From contig JAFUYO010000036.1 of NCBI GenBank assembly GCA_017470505.1, forward strand, positions 1 to 64,000: a DNA stretch of 64,000 bases. The letters run 5' to 3'. The notes beneath the pieces were generated by a model, which ran no database searches, had not been told where the DNA came from, and saw only the letters and a program-made list of their open reading frames with translations. Source of the stretch: Butyrivibrio sp. (GTDB lineage Bacteria > Bacillota > Clostridia > Lachnospirales > Lachnospiraceae). Positions 43,481 to 53,079 of the stretch are shown here, one piece after another (within the stretch, counting starts at the first letter, position 1; the number at the start of each line of letters is the position of its first letter). A program made the position numbers and the translations under genes.

Positions 43481-44427
43481 GCCTTCTTAACCTCCTTCCT
43501 TGCAGCTTTCTTGATACCGAAGGCTCTCGGGATCGTGAACTTCTCGATAAGCGGAACCAGAAGGTTTGTGATGATGATAGCGTATGACACGCCCTCTGCG
43601 TTGGCTCCGAATATTCTGAATATTCCCGTCAAAAGACCTAAGATCACGCCGTATATAACCTTGCCTTTTGGCGTTATCGGACATGTGACATAGTCAGTTG
43701 CCATGAAGAAGGCACCCAGCATAAGTCCGCCGCCTGCCAGGTGTGCGGAGATGTATGAGAAGTTAAGCCCATATCCTCCGAACAGCGCAACGAATACTAC
43801 AAATGTGATGATATAGGTAAAAGGGATCACGTAGTCAATGATGCCTAAGATGAACAGGATCATCGCGCCTATCATGATGCAGAGCATTGAAGTCTCACCG
43901 ATGGTACCGCCTGTCCTTCCGATTATCATATCCATCACGTTTACCTCAACACCGTTCTTTAAATTGGCAAGAGGTGTTGCACCGGTATATGTATCTGTTA
44001 TGAAATTGGTCATGATCGCCGGGAAGGAGATCATGAGGAAACACCTGCCGCCGAGGGCGGGGTTCATGAAGTTCTGACCCAGTCCTCCGAATATCTGCTT
44101 CACCATGATGATCGCAAATATGCTGCCCAAAACCGGTATCCACCACGGCACTGTGGAGGGGAGGTTTAATGCCAGCAAAAGACCTGTCACTACTGCCGAG
44201 AAATCTCCGATGGTGATAGGTTTTTTCATGGCCTTCTCATAGCAAAACTCGGCCAGTACCGCAGTACCCACCGAAAGAACAACTGTAATAAGTGCATTCA
44301 GTCCAAAGTTATATATACCAAAACCTGTTGCAGGGAGCAGTGCAATTACAACCCACATCATGATATTGGATGTGGTCGTCTTGGATCTCACATGCGGATT
44401 GGATGACACTTTTCTCATATCACTCAT
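43477..44427 (-). CDS. rnfD: Rnf complex subunit D, covalent FMN membrane protein
   Basis: The 316-residue protein has eight to ten membrane helices and the flavinylation motif TYTGATPLANLK (about 166-177). With RnfG and RnfE/A it moves electrons across the membrane, coupled to Na+ or H+ export. Confidence 0.97.
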   Translation of the reverse strand: MSDMRKVSSNPHVRSKTTTSNIMMWVVIALLPATGFGIYNFGLNALITVVLSVGTAVLAEFCYEKAMKKPITIGDFSAVVTGLLLALNLPSTVPWWIPVLGSIFAIIMVKQIFGGLGQNFMNPALGGRCFLMISFPAIMTNFITDTYTGATPLANLKNGVEVNVMDMIIGRTGGTIGETSMLCIMIGAMILFILGIIDYVIPFTYIITFVVFVALFGGYGLNFSYISAHLAGGGLMLGAFFMATDYVTCPITPKGKVIYGVILGLLTGIFRIFGANAEGVSYAIIITNLLVPLIEKFTIPRAFGIKKAARKEVKKA

Positions 44428-44440
44428 TCAAATGTCCTCC

Positions 44441-45754
44441 TTATTTCTTTCTCTTGCCGAGCTGGATCTTTCTCATGCCCTTTATCAGCTGTGTCAGCTG
44501 ACGCCTTGCAGGGCAGATAAAGCTGCAGCATCCGCACTCGCAACATTCCATTCCGTACATGGCAAGGAACGTCTTCTCATCGTTGTGTTCCACCGCATCT
44601 GCAAGATTCTTGGGAACAAGTCTCTCAGGGCAGACCTCAACACACCTCGCACAGTTGATGCAGGCTGAGGGCTCAAGCGCTGACACCTCATCACTTGACA
44701 GGCACGTCAGAGCCGATGCAGTCTTGGTCGTAGGAACGTCCAGATCAAATACTGCAAAGCCCATCATGGGACCGCCCGAGATGATCTTGGCTGGCTCAGA
44801 CTTAAGTCCTGCATCCTCCAAAAGCTCGCGGTAATTGGTTCCGATCCTTACTTTATAGTTCTGAGGATTCTCGACAGCCTCACCGGTTATGGTAACTATC
44901 CTCTCCATGAGGGGTCTTCCCTCTTTTACAGCCCTGCATACCGCGCAGAGTGTATCCACGTTATCGACGATACATCCGGCATCCGCCGGGAGCATGGAGG
45001 AGTTGATCTCCCTTCCCGTGCAGGCATAGATAAGCATACGCTCAGCGCCCTCAGGATACTTGGTCTTGACGGCCTTTACGCTTATCTTGTCCTCATCTTT
45101 GGTTAATTCAGTGAATTTGGCGATCGCATCGGGCTTGTTGTCCTCAATTGCAAGAATGCCCCTTGCATTCGGGAAAATGCTGACTGCGATCTTGAGACCT
45201 TCCAAAAGAAGCTCCGGCTCTTCTATCATCCTCCTGTAGTCAGATGTGAGGTATGGCTCACACTCTGAACAGTTGGCTATAACATAGTCGATCCTGTCCG
45301 GCTCCTTTGGAGAAAACTTGACAGCGGTAGGGAATCCTGCACCGCCCATTCCAACTACGCCTGCGTTTCTGACTGCGTCGATCTTGTCCTGAGCAGTCAT
45401 CTCCTCGTACGGCTTCATTGGTTTAAACTCTACTTCTTCATACTTTTCATCGTTCTCCACGATGATGCTGTTGCACATAGCCCCGGTAGCGAGGCGTCTC
45501 GGTTCGATTGCCTTGACAGTTCCCGAAACGGTTGCAAAAATTGGAGCGGATACAAATCCGCCGGCTTCTGCAATCATCTGGCCCGTGAGGACGTGGTCCC
45601 CAACCCGGACTACCGGCTTAGCAGGTGCGCCAATGTGCTGTGATACCGGATAAACCAGTTCACCCTTTGGCATAACGATTTTGATGGGCTTATCCTTGGA
45701 AAGCTCTTTGCCTTCGTAAGGATGAATACCACCAGTGAAAGTACCTCTTGCCAT
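44441..45754 (-). CDS. rnfC: Rnf complex subunit C, NADH-binding
   Basis: The 437-residue peripheral subunit has the glycine-rich flavin/NADH site RNAGVVGMGGAGFPTAVKF (about 131-149) and two 4Fe-4S clusters, CINCARCVEVCP and CCECGCCSFICP (about 367-420). It passes electrons to NAD+. It is the first gene of the operon; GGAGG lies before the ATG. Confidence 0.97.
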   Translation of the reverse strand: MARGTFTGGIHPYEGKELSKDKPIKIVMPKGELVYPVSQHIGAPAKPVVRVGDHVLTGQMIAEAGGFVSAPIFATVSGTVKAIEPRRLATGAMCNSIIVENDEKYEEVEFKPMKPYEEMTAQDKIDAVRNAGVVGMGGAGFPTAVKFSPKEPDRIDYVIANCSECEPYLTSDYRRMIEEPELLLEGLKIAVSIFPNARGILAIEDNKPDAIAKFTELTKDEDKISVKAVKTKYPEGAERMLIYACTGREINSSMLPADAGCIVDNVDTLCAVCRAVKEGRPLMERIVTITGEAVENPQNYKVRIGTNYRELLEDAGLKSEPAKIISGGPMMGFAVFDLDVPTTKTASALTCLSSDEVSALEPSACINCARCVEVCPERLVPKNLADAVEHNDEKTFLAMYGMECCECGCCSFICPARRQLTQLIKGMRKIQLGKRKK

Positions 45755-45825
45755 TTCCTACCCTTCCTCCGATTATTTAGATAATTGGTAACTCTACAGC
45801 GCAAAGAAACTGTACAGATACACAT

Positions 45826-45831
45826 ATTATA
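45826..45831 (-). promoter_or_regulatory. -10 element of the Rnf operon
   Basis: A TATAAT on the minus strand lies about 70 bases before rnfC. The -35 is poorly conserved. It is back-to-back with the exonuclease promoter. Confidence 0.45.
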
Positions 45832-45871
45832 ACTGATTTTGCTCAAAAAATTACGATTTATATCAACTTTT

Positions 45872-45900
45872 TTGGTTATTATTTTCACATGTGATATACT
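45872..45900 (+). promoter_or_regulatory. promoter of the YprB-like exonuclease gene
   Basis: TTGGTT (45872-45877) and TATACT (45895-45900) are 17 bases apart. This rules out the GTG at 45891 as the start codon. Confidence 0.6.
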
Positions 45901-45935
45901 TGAGCAGTAAGAGTTTTTTGGAAAGAGAGAAAAAT

Positions 45936-47147
45936 ATGATCAGAGCAGACGATACATTTACCGGAATAGATGAAAAAGCATTGAAGATCCTCACCGATTT
46001 TGCCGGGTGCAAAAAGGAGGACCTGCTTTTTATCGACATTGAGACGACAGGGCTCTCAGCAAAAAGCGCTGATATCTATCTCATAGGGTGCGCTTGTTTT
46101 TCAGACGGCACCTGGCTGATAAACCAGTTCTTTGCGGAGTCACATGAAAACGAGGAGGAGATTCTCTCTGCGTTCTCGGATTTTTCGCGCCCTTTTGGCA
46201 AGGTCGTACACTTCAACGGAGACAAGTTTGACATTCCCTTCCTGCAGGCCAGGTACGAGCAGCACATGCTGTCAGACCCCTTTGCAGGCAAGGAGTCCAT
46301 TGACCTCTACCGCCTGATACGCCCCTTCAAGACTCAGCTCGGACTCCCCGACTGCAAGCAAAAGACAATCGAGCTCTACCTCGGCATAAACAGGGAGGAC
46401 AAATACAGCGGAGGAGGGCTGATCCCCGTCTATCAGGAGTTTTTGAAAACAGGCAACGAGAACCTTCTCATGCTGCTGCTCCTTCACAACTTCGATGACA
46501 TAAGGGGCATGATGCAGCTGCTTCCCATGCTGTACTACGACGCCTTCTTCAATATGTTCAGAAATCTGCCCCAAATATCCGTCAGGACAGATGAAGCCAT
46601 TGATGAGAGCGCATATATGGCTGAAGGCAGCGCTGAAAGTGATCTGGCGGGTCTTCCCTTGCGCGCTCTCAAGGTCCAGGCCAACAAGTACAAGGACTTC
46701 GACGGCACAAACAAAAAGGAAGTCTACATGAAGCTCTCGCTTCCATTCTCACTTCCTGCATCGCTTTCAGGCAACGAGAACGGATGCTTTTTCAAGACGG
46801 AAGGAAATGAGGCGACTCTCAGGGTTCCTCTGTATGAGACTGAGCTCAAGTACTTCTACTCAAATTACAAAGACTACTACTATCTTCCAAAAGAGGATAT
46901 GGCAATCCACAAGTCTCTCGCAACCTTTGTTGACGCCTCTTTCCGTGAAAAGGCAAGCCCCGAGAACTGCTACACCAAAAAACAGGGACAGTACCTCATG
47001 GAGTGGGATCTTGTCTTTGCCCCCTTCTTTAAGCGCGACTACGGGGACAAGAGCTTCTTCTTTGACCTGAACGAGAACATGAAAAAGAGCCGCTTTGCAA
47101 TGAGTCTCTACGCGTGCCATGTGATATCGCACGTCCTCGACCTTTGA
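45936..47147 (+). CDS. YprB-like ribonuclease H-like 3'-5' exonuclease
   Basis: The 403-residue protein has the RNase_H_2 fold. LLFIDIETTGLS (about residues 30-41) holds the DxE metal ligands, FNGDKFDIPFLQARY is the second motif, and HNFDDIRGMMQLLP the last. It is related to B. subtilis YprB and is probably a nuclease of DNA or RNA processing. The C-terminal 190 residues are not recognised. The start is fixed by the promoter; the Shine-Dalgarno is purine-rich but weak. Confidence 0.85.
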   Translation: MIRADDTFTGIDEKALKILTDFAGCKKEDLLFIDIETTGLSAKSADIYLIGCACFSDGTWLINQFFAESHENEEEILSAFSDFSRPFGKVVHFNGDKFDIPFLQARYEQHMLSDPFAGKESIDLYRLIRPFKTQLGLPDCKQKTIELYLGINREDKYSGGGLIPVYQEFLKTGNENLLMLLLLHNFDDIRGMMQLLPMLYYDAFFNMFRNLPQISVRTDEAIDESAYMAEGSAESDLAGLPLRALKVQANKYKDFDGTNKKEVYMKLSLPFSLPASLSGNENGCFFKTEGNEATLRVPLYETELKYFYSNYKDYYYLPKEDMAIHKSLATFVDASFREKASPENCYTKKQGQYLMEWDLVFAPFFKRDYGDKSFFFDLNENMKKSRFAMSLYACHVISHVLDL

Positions 47148-47170
47148 ACACTGCATGGCAGTTTTCCTGT

Positions 47171-47206
47171 AAAAAAAAGTCCGACTCGGCGGTCGGACTT
47201 TTTTTG
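47171..47206. terminator. bidirectional terminator between the exonuclease gene and cheR
   Basis: GTCCGAC and GTCGGAC form a stem with a 6-base loop, flanked by eight A on the left and eight T on the right, so it works on both strands for the converging genes. Confidence 0.9.
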
Positions 47207-47208
47207 CT

Positions 47209-47994
47209 TTATGCCTTGGGCTTTTCGTAGTAGAAAGAATTCTTTCTCACAAAACCGATTTCCTTATAGTTGATGATCTGCTCTGTGCTGCCGATGAAGA
47301 GGATTCCGCCGGGCTGAAGTGTCGCAAAGTACTTTCTGAAAATGTCGTCCTTGGCCTCCTCAGTGAAGTAGATCAGAACGTTTCTGCACACTATCAGGTG
47401 GCAGTCCTTCGGATAAGGATCACGGAGAAGGTCAGCCTGCTTGAAGGTTACTCTTGACTTGATCTCATCAGATACCTTCATCTTGCCGTCTGCAGTCTCT
47501 GTGAAGTATTTCTTTTTGAATTCCTCGGGAACTCCCGCAACTTCCTTTTTGTCATAGATGCCGGCCTTGGCCTTGGCAAGTACAACCGCGTCGAGGTCTG
47601 TCGCCATAACGCTTATCTGGTTGAGAGGAAGATGCTTTGAGAGCATCATAACGATAGTGTAGGGCTCGTCACCTGTTGAGCACGCAGCACTCCAGATCTT
47701 AAGGTTCTTGCCGAACTTGCTCATGAGCTCCGGAACCATCTCCTTGTCCATGAGCTGCCACTGCTCTTTATTTCTGAAGAACTCTGATACGTTAATTGTC
47801 AGATACGATACAAATGCATCAAGAGCCTCTCTGTCCTTCTTTATCAGATCAAGGAACCCGTCATAGCCCTTGACCTCATATTTACCGATAAGGGTGTCGA
47901 TCCTTCTCTTCATCTGCTTCTCTTTGTAAGCATTGAGATCGATCTTAGTGAGGTCATAAACTCCCTTTTTAAACCACTCGTAATCAGCTGCCAT
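47209..47994 (-). CDS. cheR: chemotaxis protein methyltransferase CheR
   Basis: The 261-residue SAM enzyme has the N-terminal helical domain (1-75), SAM motif KIWSAACSTGDEPYTI (about 96-111) and HLIVCRNVLIYFTEEAKDDIF (about 200-220). It methylates glutamates of chemoreceptors. It stands alone, without other che genes in the window. GGAGGAA precedes the ATG. Confidence 0.95.
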   Translation of the reverse strand: MAADYEWFKKGVYDLTKIDLNAYKEKQMKRRIDTLIGKYEVKGYDGFLDLIKKDREALDAFVSYLTINVSEFFRNKEQWQLMDKEMVPELMSKFGKNLKIWSAACSTGDEPYTIVMMLSKHLPLNQISVMATDLDAVVLAKAKAGIYDKKEVAGVPEEFKKKYFTETADGKMKVSDEIKSRVTFKQADLLRDPYPKDCHLIVCRNVLIYFTEEAKDDIFRKYFATLQPGGILFIGSTEQIINYKEIGFVRKNSFYYEKPKA

Positions 47995-48086
47995 AAAGCT
48001 ATATTCCTCCTATGGGTTAATTTTTTGTCACTATACTAATTCTAGCTTAATAAAGATTGTATGTAAAATTAAATAATTCTTAAATA

Positions 48087-48126
48087 AAAAAACGTAAAAA
48101 GAGAGACGGAAAGGTTTCCGTCCCTC
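48087..48126 (-). terminator. terminator of the cmk-ispH-rpsA operon
   Basis: On the minus strand GAGGGACGGAAA and TTTCCGTCTCTC form a 12-base stem (one G-U pair), followed by TTTTTACGTTTTTT. Confidence 0.88.
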
Positions 48127-48143
48127 ATGAATATACCGCTTAA

Positions 48144-49289
48144 CTATGCATTCTCTTCGCTCTGCTCAGCGATAACCTTGTCGATATTTACAGATACAAC
48201 ATCGCCGTCATCAGCGGCAGGTGCCTCTTCCTGGACAGGAGCAAACATAGCCTTGATAGAAAGACTGATCTTCTTGTCCTCCTCGTTGAAGTCAACAATC
48301 TTGGCCTCAACCTCCTGACCTACCTTGAGAACGTCAGCAGGCTTCTCGATGTGCTCTCTGGCAATCTGAGATACGTGGAGAAGTGCGTCAATTCCCGGCT
48401 CAAGCTCAACAAAAGCACCGAAGTCTGTCATTCTTGCAACCTTGCCCTTCACAACATTGCCGACTGTATACTTCTCAGTTGCGTCCTTCCAGGGATTCTC
48501 ATCCTCAAACTTCCTGGAGAGAGCAATCTTGCTGCCGTCGATGCTCTTAACGAGAACCTTGACTGTATCTCCGATCTTGAATACCTTCTTGGGGCTCTCA
48601 ACTCTTCCCCAGCTCATCTCTGAGATGTGGAGGAGTCCGTCTGCTCCGCCGAGGTCAATGAATGCACCGAAATCTGTGACGTTCTTGACTACACCCTCTA
48701 CAACGTCGCCGGCCTTGATCGTCTCAAAGAGCTTTCTGGCAGCTTCAGCCTTCTCAGCTGTCACAAGCATCCTTCTGTTTCCGATATATCTTCTTCTCTT
48801 GGGGTTGTATTCAGTTACAACAAACTGGATATCCTGATCCTGATACTTGGTAAGATCCTTCTCATAGCTGTCTGATACGAGTGATGCGGGAATGAATATC
48901 CTGACCTCATCAACAACTACTGTGAGTCCGCCCTCGAGTACCTGTACAACCTTGGCTGTAAGTACCTCTTTGTTGTTGAATGCCTCTTCAATCCTCTTGT
49001 TGCCTCTGTCGATTGCAAGTCTCTTGTATGAAAGAATGACCTGACCGTCTGCATCATTGGTCTTGAGGACCTTGACGTCCATAGTGTCGCCAACCTTAAC
49101 GGCGGTTGTAAGGTCAATGCTATTGTCGTTCGAGTATTCGTTCTTGGTTAATACACCGTCGGACTTGTAACCAATGTTAAGGATTATCTCGTCAGGCTTA
49201 ACGTCAATAACAGTTCCCTCTACTACCTCCCCTGTGTGAATTGTTTTGAACGATTCGTTAAGCATCTGTTCAAAAGTTTGTTCTGACAT
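48144..49289 (-). CDS. rpsA: S1 RNA-binding protein (ribosomal protein S1-like, four S1 domains)
   Basis: The 381-residue protein has four S1 repeats (about 18-85, 100-170, 190-260 and 272-345). The third and fourth show DFGAFIDLGGADGLLHISEM and DFGAFVELEPGIDALLHVSQI. Four domains rather than six is the Firmicutes form. The ATG at 49289 with GAGGAGG nine bases upstream is chosen. It overlaps the end of ispH by 20 bases; in some Clostridia the two are fused. Confidence 0.93.
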   Translation of the reverse strand: MSEQTFEQMLNESFKTIHTGEVVEGTVIDVKPDEIILNIGYKSDGVLTKNEYSNDNSIDLTTAVKVGDTMDVKVLKTNDADGQVILSYKRLAIDRGNKRIEEAFNNKEVLTAKVVQVLEGGLTVVVDEVRIFIPASLVSDSYEKDLTKYQDQDIQFVVTEYNPKRRRYIGNRRMLVTAEKAEAARKLFETIKAGDVVEGVVKNVTDFGAFIDLGGADGLLHISEMSWGRVESPKKVFKIGDTVKVLVKSIDGSKIALSRKFEDENPWKDATEKYTVGNVVKGKVARMTDFGAFVELEPGIDALLHVSQIAREHIEKPADVLKVGQEVEAKIVDFNEEDKKISLSIKAMFAPVQEEAPAADDGDVVSVNIDKVIAEQSEENA

Positions 49290-50121
49290 GTTTCTGAACC
49301 TCCTCAATAATGTTCTTTGGGGTTGAAGCCCCGGCGGTAATGCCCACCAGTTTCGCTGAAGACGGAATATTCATCTCCAGGTCCTCCGGTGTATGAATAA
49401 AATATGTATTCAAACAGCTCTCTTTGCATATTTCATACAGTTTTCTTGAATTGGAGCTGTTCTCGTCACCGATTACGATCATGGCATCTGCCCTCGCCGC
49501 AATTTCACGCGCTTCGGACTGCCTCTCATCAGTGGCGTTGCATATAGTATTCACAATATTAATATTGTAACCATAATTATTAAAGATTTCAATGGTTTCT
49601 TGAAATTTATTCTTGTTAAAAGTGGTCTGGGATACAACAGTGTAATTCAGTTCCCTGTTTTCGTTAAAATTTCGGGCTTCCTCAGGCGACTCCACTACGT
49701 ATACCGGTCCGTCGGAATAGCTCACGATTCCCTCGACCTCGGGGTGAGTGCTGCTGCCCACAACTATGATGCTGTTGCCCTTTCTGCTCTCCTCCGAGAC
49801 GATCTTGTGTATTCGCTTCACAAAGGGGCAGGTGGCATCAATTATATCAAGTCCTGTCGCCTTCAGATCCTCATAGACCTGTCTCGTAACACCGTGGGAC
49901 CTGATGATCACGACGCCCTCTGATACGCCTTTAAGCTCAGAGACATCGCTTATGACCTTTACGCCCTTATCCTTTAAATCATTAACGACAATGTCATTGT
50001 GGATTATCGGACCGTATGTATAAATATTCGTCTTTTTTTCTTTTATCTTCTCATACACGGTCTCAACCGCCTTGGTGACGCCAAAGCAGAAGCCCGCGTG
50101 AGCGGCAAGTACAACTTCCAT
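49270..50121 (-). CDS. ispH: 4-hydroxy-3-methylbut-2-enyl diphosphate reductase
   Basis: The 283-residue Fe-S enzyme makes IPP and DMAPP in the last MEP step. It has the three cluster cysteines, in GFCFGVTKAVE, DATCPFVK and NTICNATDERQ, plus the conserved IIRSHGV and VVGSSTHPEVEG. It lies in the cmk-ispH-rpsA order common in Clostridia. Confidence 0.97.
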   Translation of the reverse strand: MEVVLAAHAGFCFGVTKAVETVYEKIKEKKTNIYTYGPIIHNDIVVNDLKDKGVKVISDVSELKGVSEGVVIIRSHGVTRQVYEDLKATGLDIIDATCPFVKRIHKIVSEESRKGNSIIVVGSSTHPEVEGIVSYSDGPVYVVESPEEARNFNENRELNYTVVSQTTFNKNKFQETIEIFNNYGYNINIVNTICNATDERQSEAREIAARADAMIVIGDENSSNSRKLYEICKESCLNTYFIHTPEDLEMNIPSSAKLVGITAGASTPKNIIEEVQKHVRTNF

Positions 50122-50168
50122 TTGTGCCTCTTTTTATACAGGAAAACAAAGATTAAGTTTCCATAGTG

Positions 50169-50828
50169 TTATCTTGAAAAAAGCTGAAGTATTCTCTCTT
50201 TTACATCCTCAACAGTCATATCCGAGGAGTCAAGGTAAACTGCGTCATCAGCCTGTCTGAGCGGGGATATCTCCCTGTGCATATCGCGGTCATCCCTCTC
50301 GATTATGTCCTTCTCGATCACATCGAGGTCGCACTCCTGTCCCTTCGCCGTGAGCTCATCATACCTTCTCTTCGCCCTCACCCCGGAGCTCGCAGTCAGA
50401 TATATCTTGAGATCGGCACCTGGTAGTACGACCGTTCCGATATCCCTTCCGTCCATGACAACGTCTGTTGTCGCGGCAAGCTTCTGCTGCAGCTCCACAA
50501 GTTTTTTCCTCACGTCGCCGTTTACGGAGCTGGCTGATGCCATCTGCCCGACCTCCTCGGTGCGGATGAGGCCGTTTACATTCTCTCCGTTTAAAAAGAC
50601 AACCTGCTCACCGTTTTCATGCCTGATGGTGATGTCCGCATCCGTGCAGGTCTTACTTATCTTCTCCGAATCCGATGGTTCAACATTATTCTTTATCATA
50701 TAGAGCGCCATCGCCCTGTACATTGCACCTGTATCAACATAAATAAAGCCAAGTTCCTTTGCAACCATTCTTGCGATGGTGCTCTTTCCGGCGCCTGCCG
50801 GCCCGTCAATGGCTATGCTCTTGCTCAT
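50169..50828 (-). CDS. cmk: cytidylate kinase
   Basis: The 219-residue kinase has the P-loop IDGPAGAGKSTIARMVA (about 7-23), YVDTGAMYRAMAL and DGRDIGTVVLPGADLKIYLTA. It phosphorylates CMP and dCMP. It follows the HI0933-type gene by about 40 bases. Confidence 0.97.
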   Translation of the reverse strand: MSKSIAIDGPAGAGKSTIARMVAKELGFIYVDTGAMYRAMALYMIKNNVEPSDSEKISKTCTDADITIRHENGEQVVFLNGENVNGLIRTEEVGQMASASSVNGDVRKKLVELQQKLAATTDVVMDGRDIGTVVLPGADLKIYLTASSGVRAKRRYDELTAKGQECDLDVIEKDIIERDDRDMHREISPLRQADDAVYLDSSDMTVEDVKERILQLFSR

Positions 50829-50869
50829 TTTGTATCTTCCTTCCTTAAACTATATTCGGCGATATCTTT

Positions 50870-52126
50870 TCACCCGCCTGCTGCGCACTCGCCGGCCAGA
50901 TGTCCCGTGGACCAGGCTGCCTGAAGGTTAAAGCCCCCGGTCTCAGTGTCGATATCTATGACCTCGCCTGCAAAAAAGAGCCCCTTTATGATCTTTGACT
51001 CCATCGTGGACGGGTCGATTTCCTTAACGCTGACGCCTCCCCTTGTGATAATCGCCTCAGCAAAATCCCTTGTACCGGTGACCGTCATCGGAACGCTCTT
51101 AATCAGGGATACAAAGGAGAGCCTCTCCTGCCTTGTCACGTTGTTTACAGATTTTTCCGGATCGATACCTGAGAGCTTTATCATAACAGGTATGAGCCTC
51201 ACCGGGAAAAGACCTCCAAGCGCGTTCTTAAACTGTTTGTTCGGGGCATCATCGAAGTCCCTCAGAATCCTCTTATCCAGCTGCTCCGGTGAAAGAGCAG
51301 GTTTGAGGTCAAGAAGGAGCCTTCCCTGCTTTCCCGCCTCGTAGTAGGAGCTTGCTGTCAGTATAAGCGGCCCGCTCACGCCAAAGTGCGTAAAGAGCAT
51401 CTCGCCAAAGCCCTCATATACAGGCTTTATTCTCCCTTTGCCCTCCCTGTCGAAAAAGAGCTTAACGCTCACGTTTTTAAGTGACAGGCCCTGGAGATCA
51501 AAAACCCACTCATCAGTTGTGACAAGAGGAACCAGTGACGGGTACGCCTTCACCACGCTGTGTCCGAGATCCCTGGCAAACCTGTAGCCGTCTCCCGTAG
51601 AGCCGGTTGATGAGTATGAGAGTCCTCCCGTGCAGATGATGACGCTCTCAAACTCCTCTCTCGTCATCGGGTCGTTCCCGACAGAGTAAACGACCTCGCT
51701 GACTCTTCCCATCGACGCCTCAACGGAATGAACCTTTGCTCCGAACAGGATGTTTACACCTGCCTTTTTGAGTGCATTAAAAAGCGTCTTAATGATATCA
51801 GATGAGTGGTCGGATACGGGAAATACCCTCTCTCCCCTCTCAACCTTGAGCCTGCAGCCGTTGTTCTCAAAAAAATCCATGACAGCCCTGTTGTCAAAGC
51901 TGTAGACAGCGCTGTACAAAAATCTTGGATTTCTCCTGACGTGATCAAAATAATCCGCCACATCACAGGCATTTGTCACATTGCATCTGCCCTTGCCTGT
52001 TATGTATATTTTTTTTCCGGGCTTGTCATTCTTTTCAAAAACAGTGACGCTTCCTCCGCTCTTTGCAGCAGAAAGCGCCGCCATCATACCGGCTGCGCCG
52101 CAGCCGATCACTGCTACTTTTTTCAT
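50870..52126 (-). CDS. HI0933-family NAD(P)/FAD-dependent oxidoreductase
   Basis: The 418-residue flavoprotein has the N-terminal dinucleotide-binding KKVAVIGCGAAGMMAALSAA, the family motif YITGKGRCNVTN and the C-terminal AGEVIDIDTETGGFNLQAAWSTG. The substrate is unknown. The ATG at 52126 is chosen because the Rossmann strand begins there; the upstream frame overlaps the RpiR gene. It lies just upstream of cmk. Confidence 0.92.
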   Translation of the reverse strand: MKKVAVIGCGAAGMMAALSAAKSGGSVTVFEKNDKPGKKIYITGKGRCNVTNACDVADYFDHVRRNPRFLYSAVYSFDNRAVMDFFENNGCRLKVERGERVFPVSDHSSDIIKTLFNALKKAGVNILFGAKVHSVEASMGRVSEVVYSVGNDPMTREEFESVIICTGGLSYSSTGSTGDGYRFARDLGHSVVKAYPSLVPLVTTDEWVFDLQGLSLKNVSVKLFFDREGKGRIKPVYEGFGEMLFTHFGVSGPLILTASSYYEAGKQGRLLLDLKPALSPEQLDKRILRDFDDAPNKQFKNALGGLFPVRLIPVMIKLSGIDPEKSVNNVTRQERLSFVSLIKSVPMTVTGTRDFAEAIITRGGVSVKEIDPSTMESKIIKGLFFAGEVIDIDTETGGFNLQAAWSTGHLAGECAAGG

Positions 52127-52127
52127 A

Positions 52128-53069
52128 TCAGGTCTCTTCCTCCGGCTCTTTGGCGCCGCTACCCAGATGTATTGTAAGGTCGTCGGAGGCAAAATCTATC
52201 TCATCGTTCAGGTAGACCTGATAGTTGTTCCAGGTCTCCTCGAGCATCTTAAGTCCCGCTTTTACTTCGTTTGGATTTCTCATGCAAAGGGCGACAATAA
52301 GCGCATTTATGACTGACAAAGGAGCCACGAGTGAATCCACGATGGAAGCCATCTCGCTCCTTGCCAAAATGTTGCAGGACGAGTACAGATTCATGGGTGA
52401 ATGTATGGAGTCCGTTATCGTGATGACCTTGGCATTTCTGTCGTTGGCAAACTCAAGGCACTTAAGCGTGCGCATCGAATACCTCGGGAAGCTGATGCCG
52501 ATAATGCAGTCCCTGTCGCCTATCCGTATCATCTGCTCGAACATCTCGGAGACGCTTGTCGTCCTCAGAAGAACGTTGTTCCCTCTTATCATATTCAGAT
52601 AAAAATGGAGAAAATCCGCGAGGGGCTCACAGCTTCGAAGTCCGACTATGTATACGCACCTCGCCTTCAGGATGATATCGACAGCTGTCTTAAAAGCAGC
52701 TACGTCGATACTGCTTATCGTATTTTCTATATTTGAAATATCAGACTTTAGAATAGCCCCGAGTATTTCTCCCTCGTTGCTCTTTCCGAAGCGTTTGCCC
52801 ACCTTCTCGACTGAGCCGAACCTGTCTGAAACCCAAGTGGCAAGTGCCTTCTGAAACTCCGGATAGCCCTCATAGTCAAGGCTCATAGCAAATCTCACGA
52901 CGGTGGATTCACTCACCCCGACCACCTTCCCAAGCTCTGCCGCAGTCATGAAAACCGCCTGCTCGTAGTGCTCGGTGATGTAGGACGCAATGTTCTTCTT
53001 GCCCTTGCTCATCCTGGAGTAGCCTTCATTTATTCTGGTTAAAACATCCAAATCCTGATCAAACTTCAT
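52128..53069 (-). CDS. RpiR/MurR-family transcriptional regulator
   Basis: The 313-residue protein has an N-terminal HTH_6 domain (about 10-80, ASYITEHYEQAVFMTAAELGKVVGVSESTVVRFAMSL cut across residues 28-64) and a SIS sugar-phosphate-binding domain (about 115-250, ARCVYIVGLRSCEPLADFL). It probably senses a sugar phosphate. The ATG at 53069 is preferred over one at 53111, which overlaps the TetR gene. Confidence 0.88.
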   Translation of the reverse strand: MKFDQDLDVLTRINEGYSRMSKGKKNIASYITEHYEQAVFMTAAELGKVVGVSESTVVRFAMSLDYEGYPEFQKALATWVSDRFGSVEKVGKRFGKSNEGEILGAILKSDISNIENTISSIDVAAFKTAVDIILKARCVYIVGLRSCEPLADFLHFYLNMIRGNNVLLRTTSVSEMFEQMIRIGDRDCIIGISFPRYSMRTLKCLEFANDRNAKVITITDSIHSPMNLYSSCNILARSEMASIVDSLVAPLSVINALIVALCMRNPNEVKAGLKMLEETWNNYQVYLNDEIDFASDDLTIHLGSGAKEPEEET

Positions 53070-53079
53070 ATTATTACCG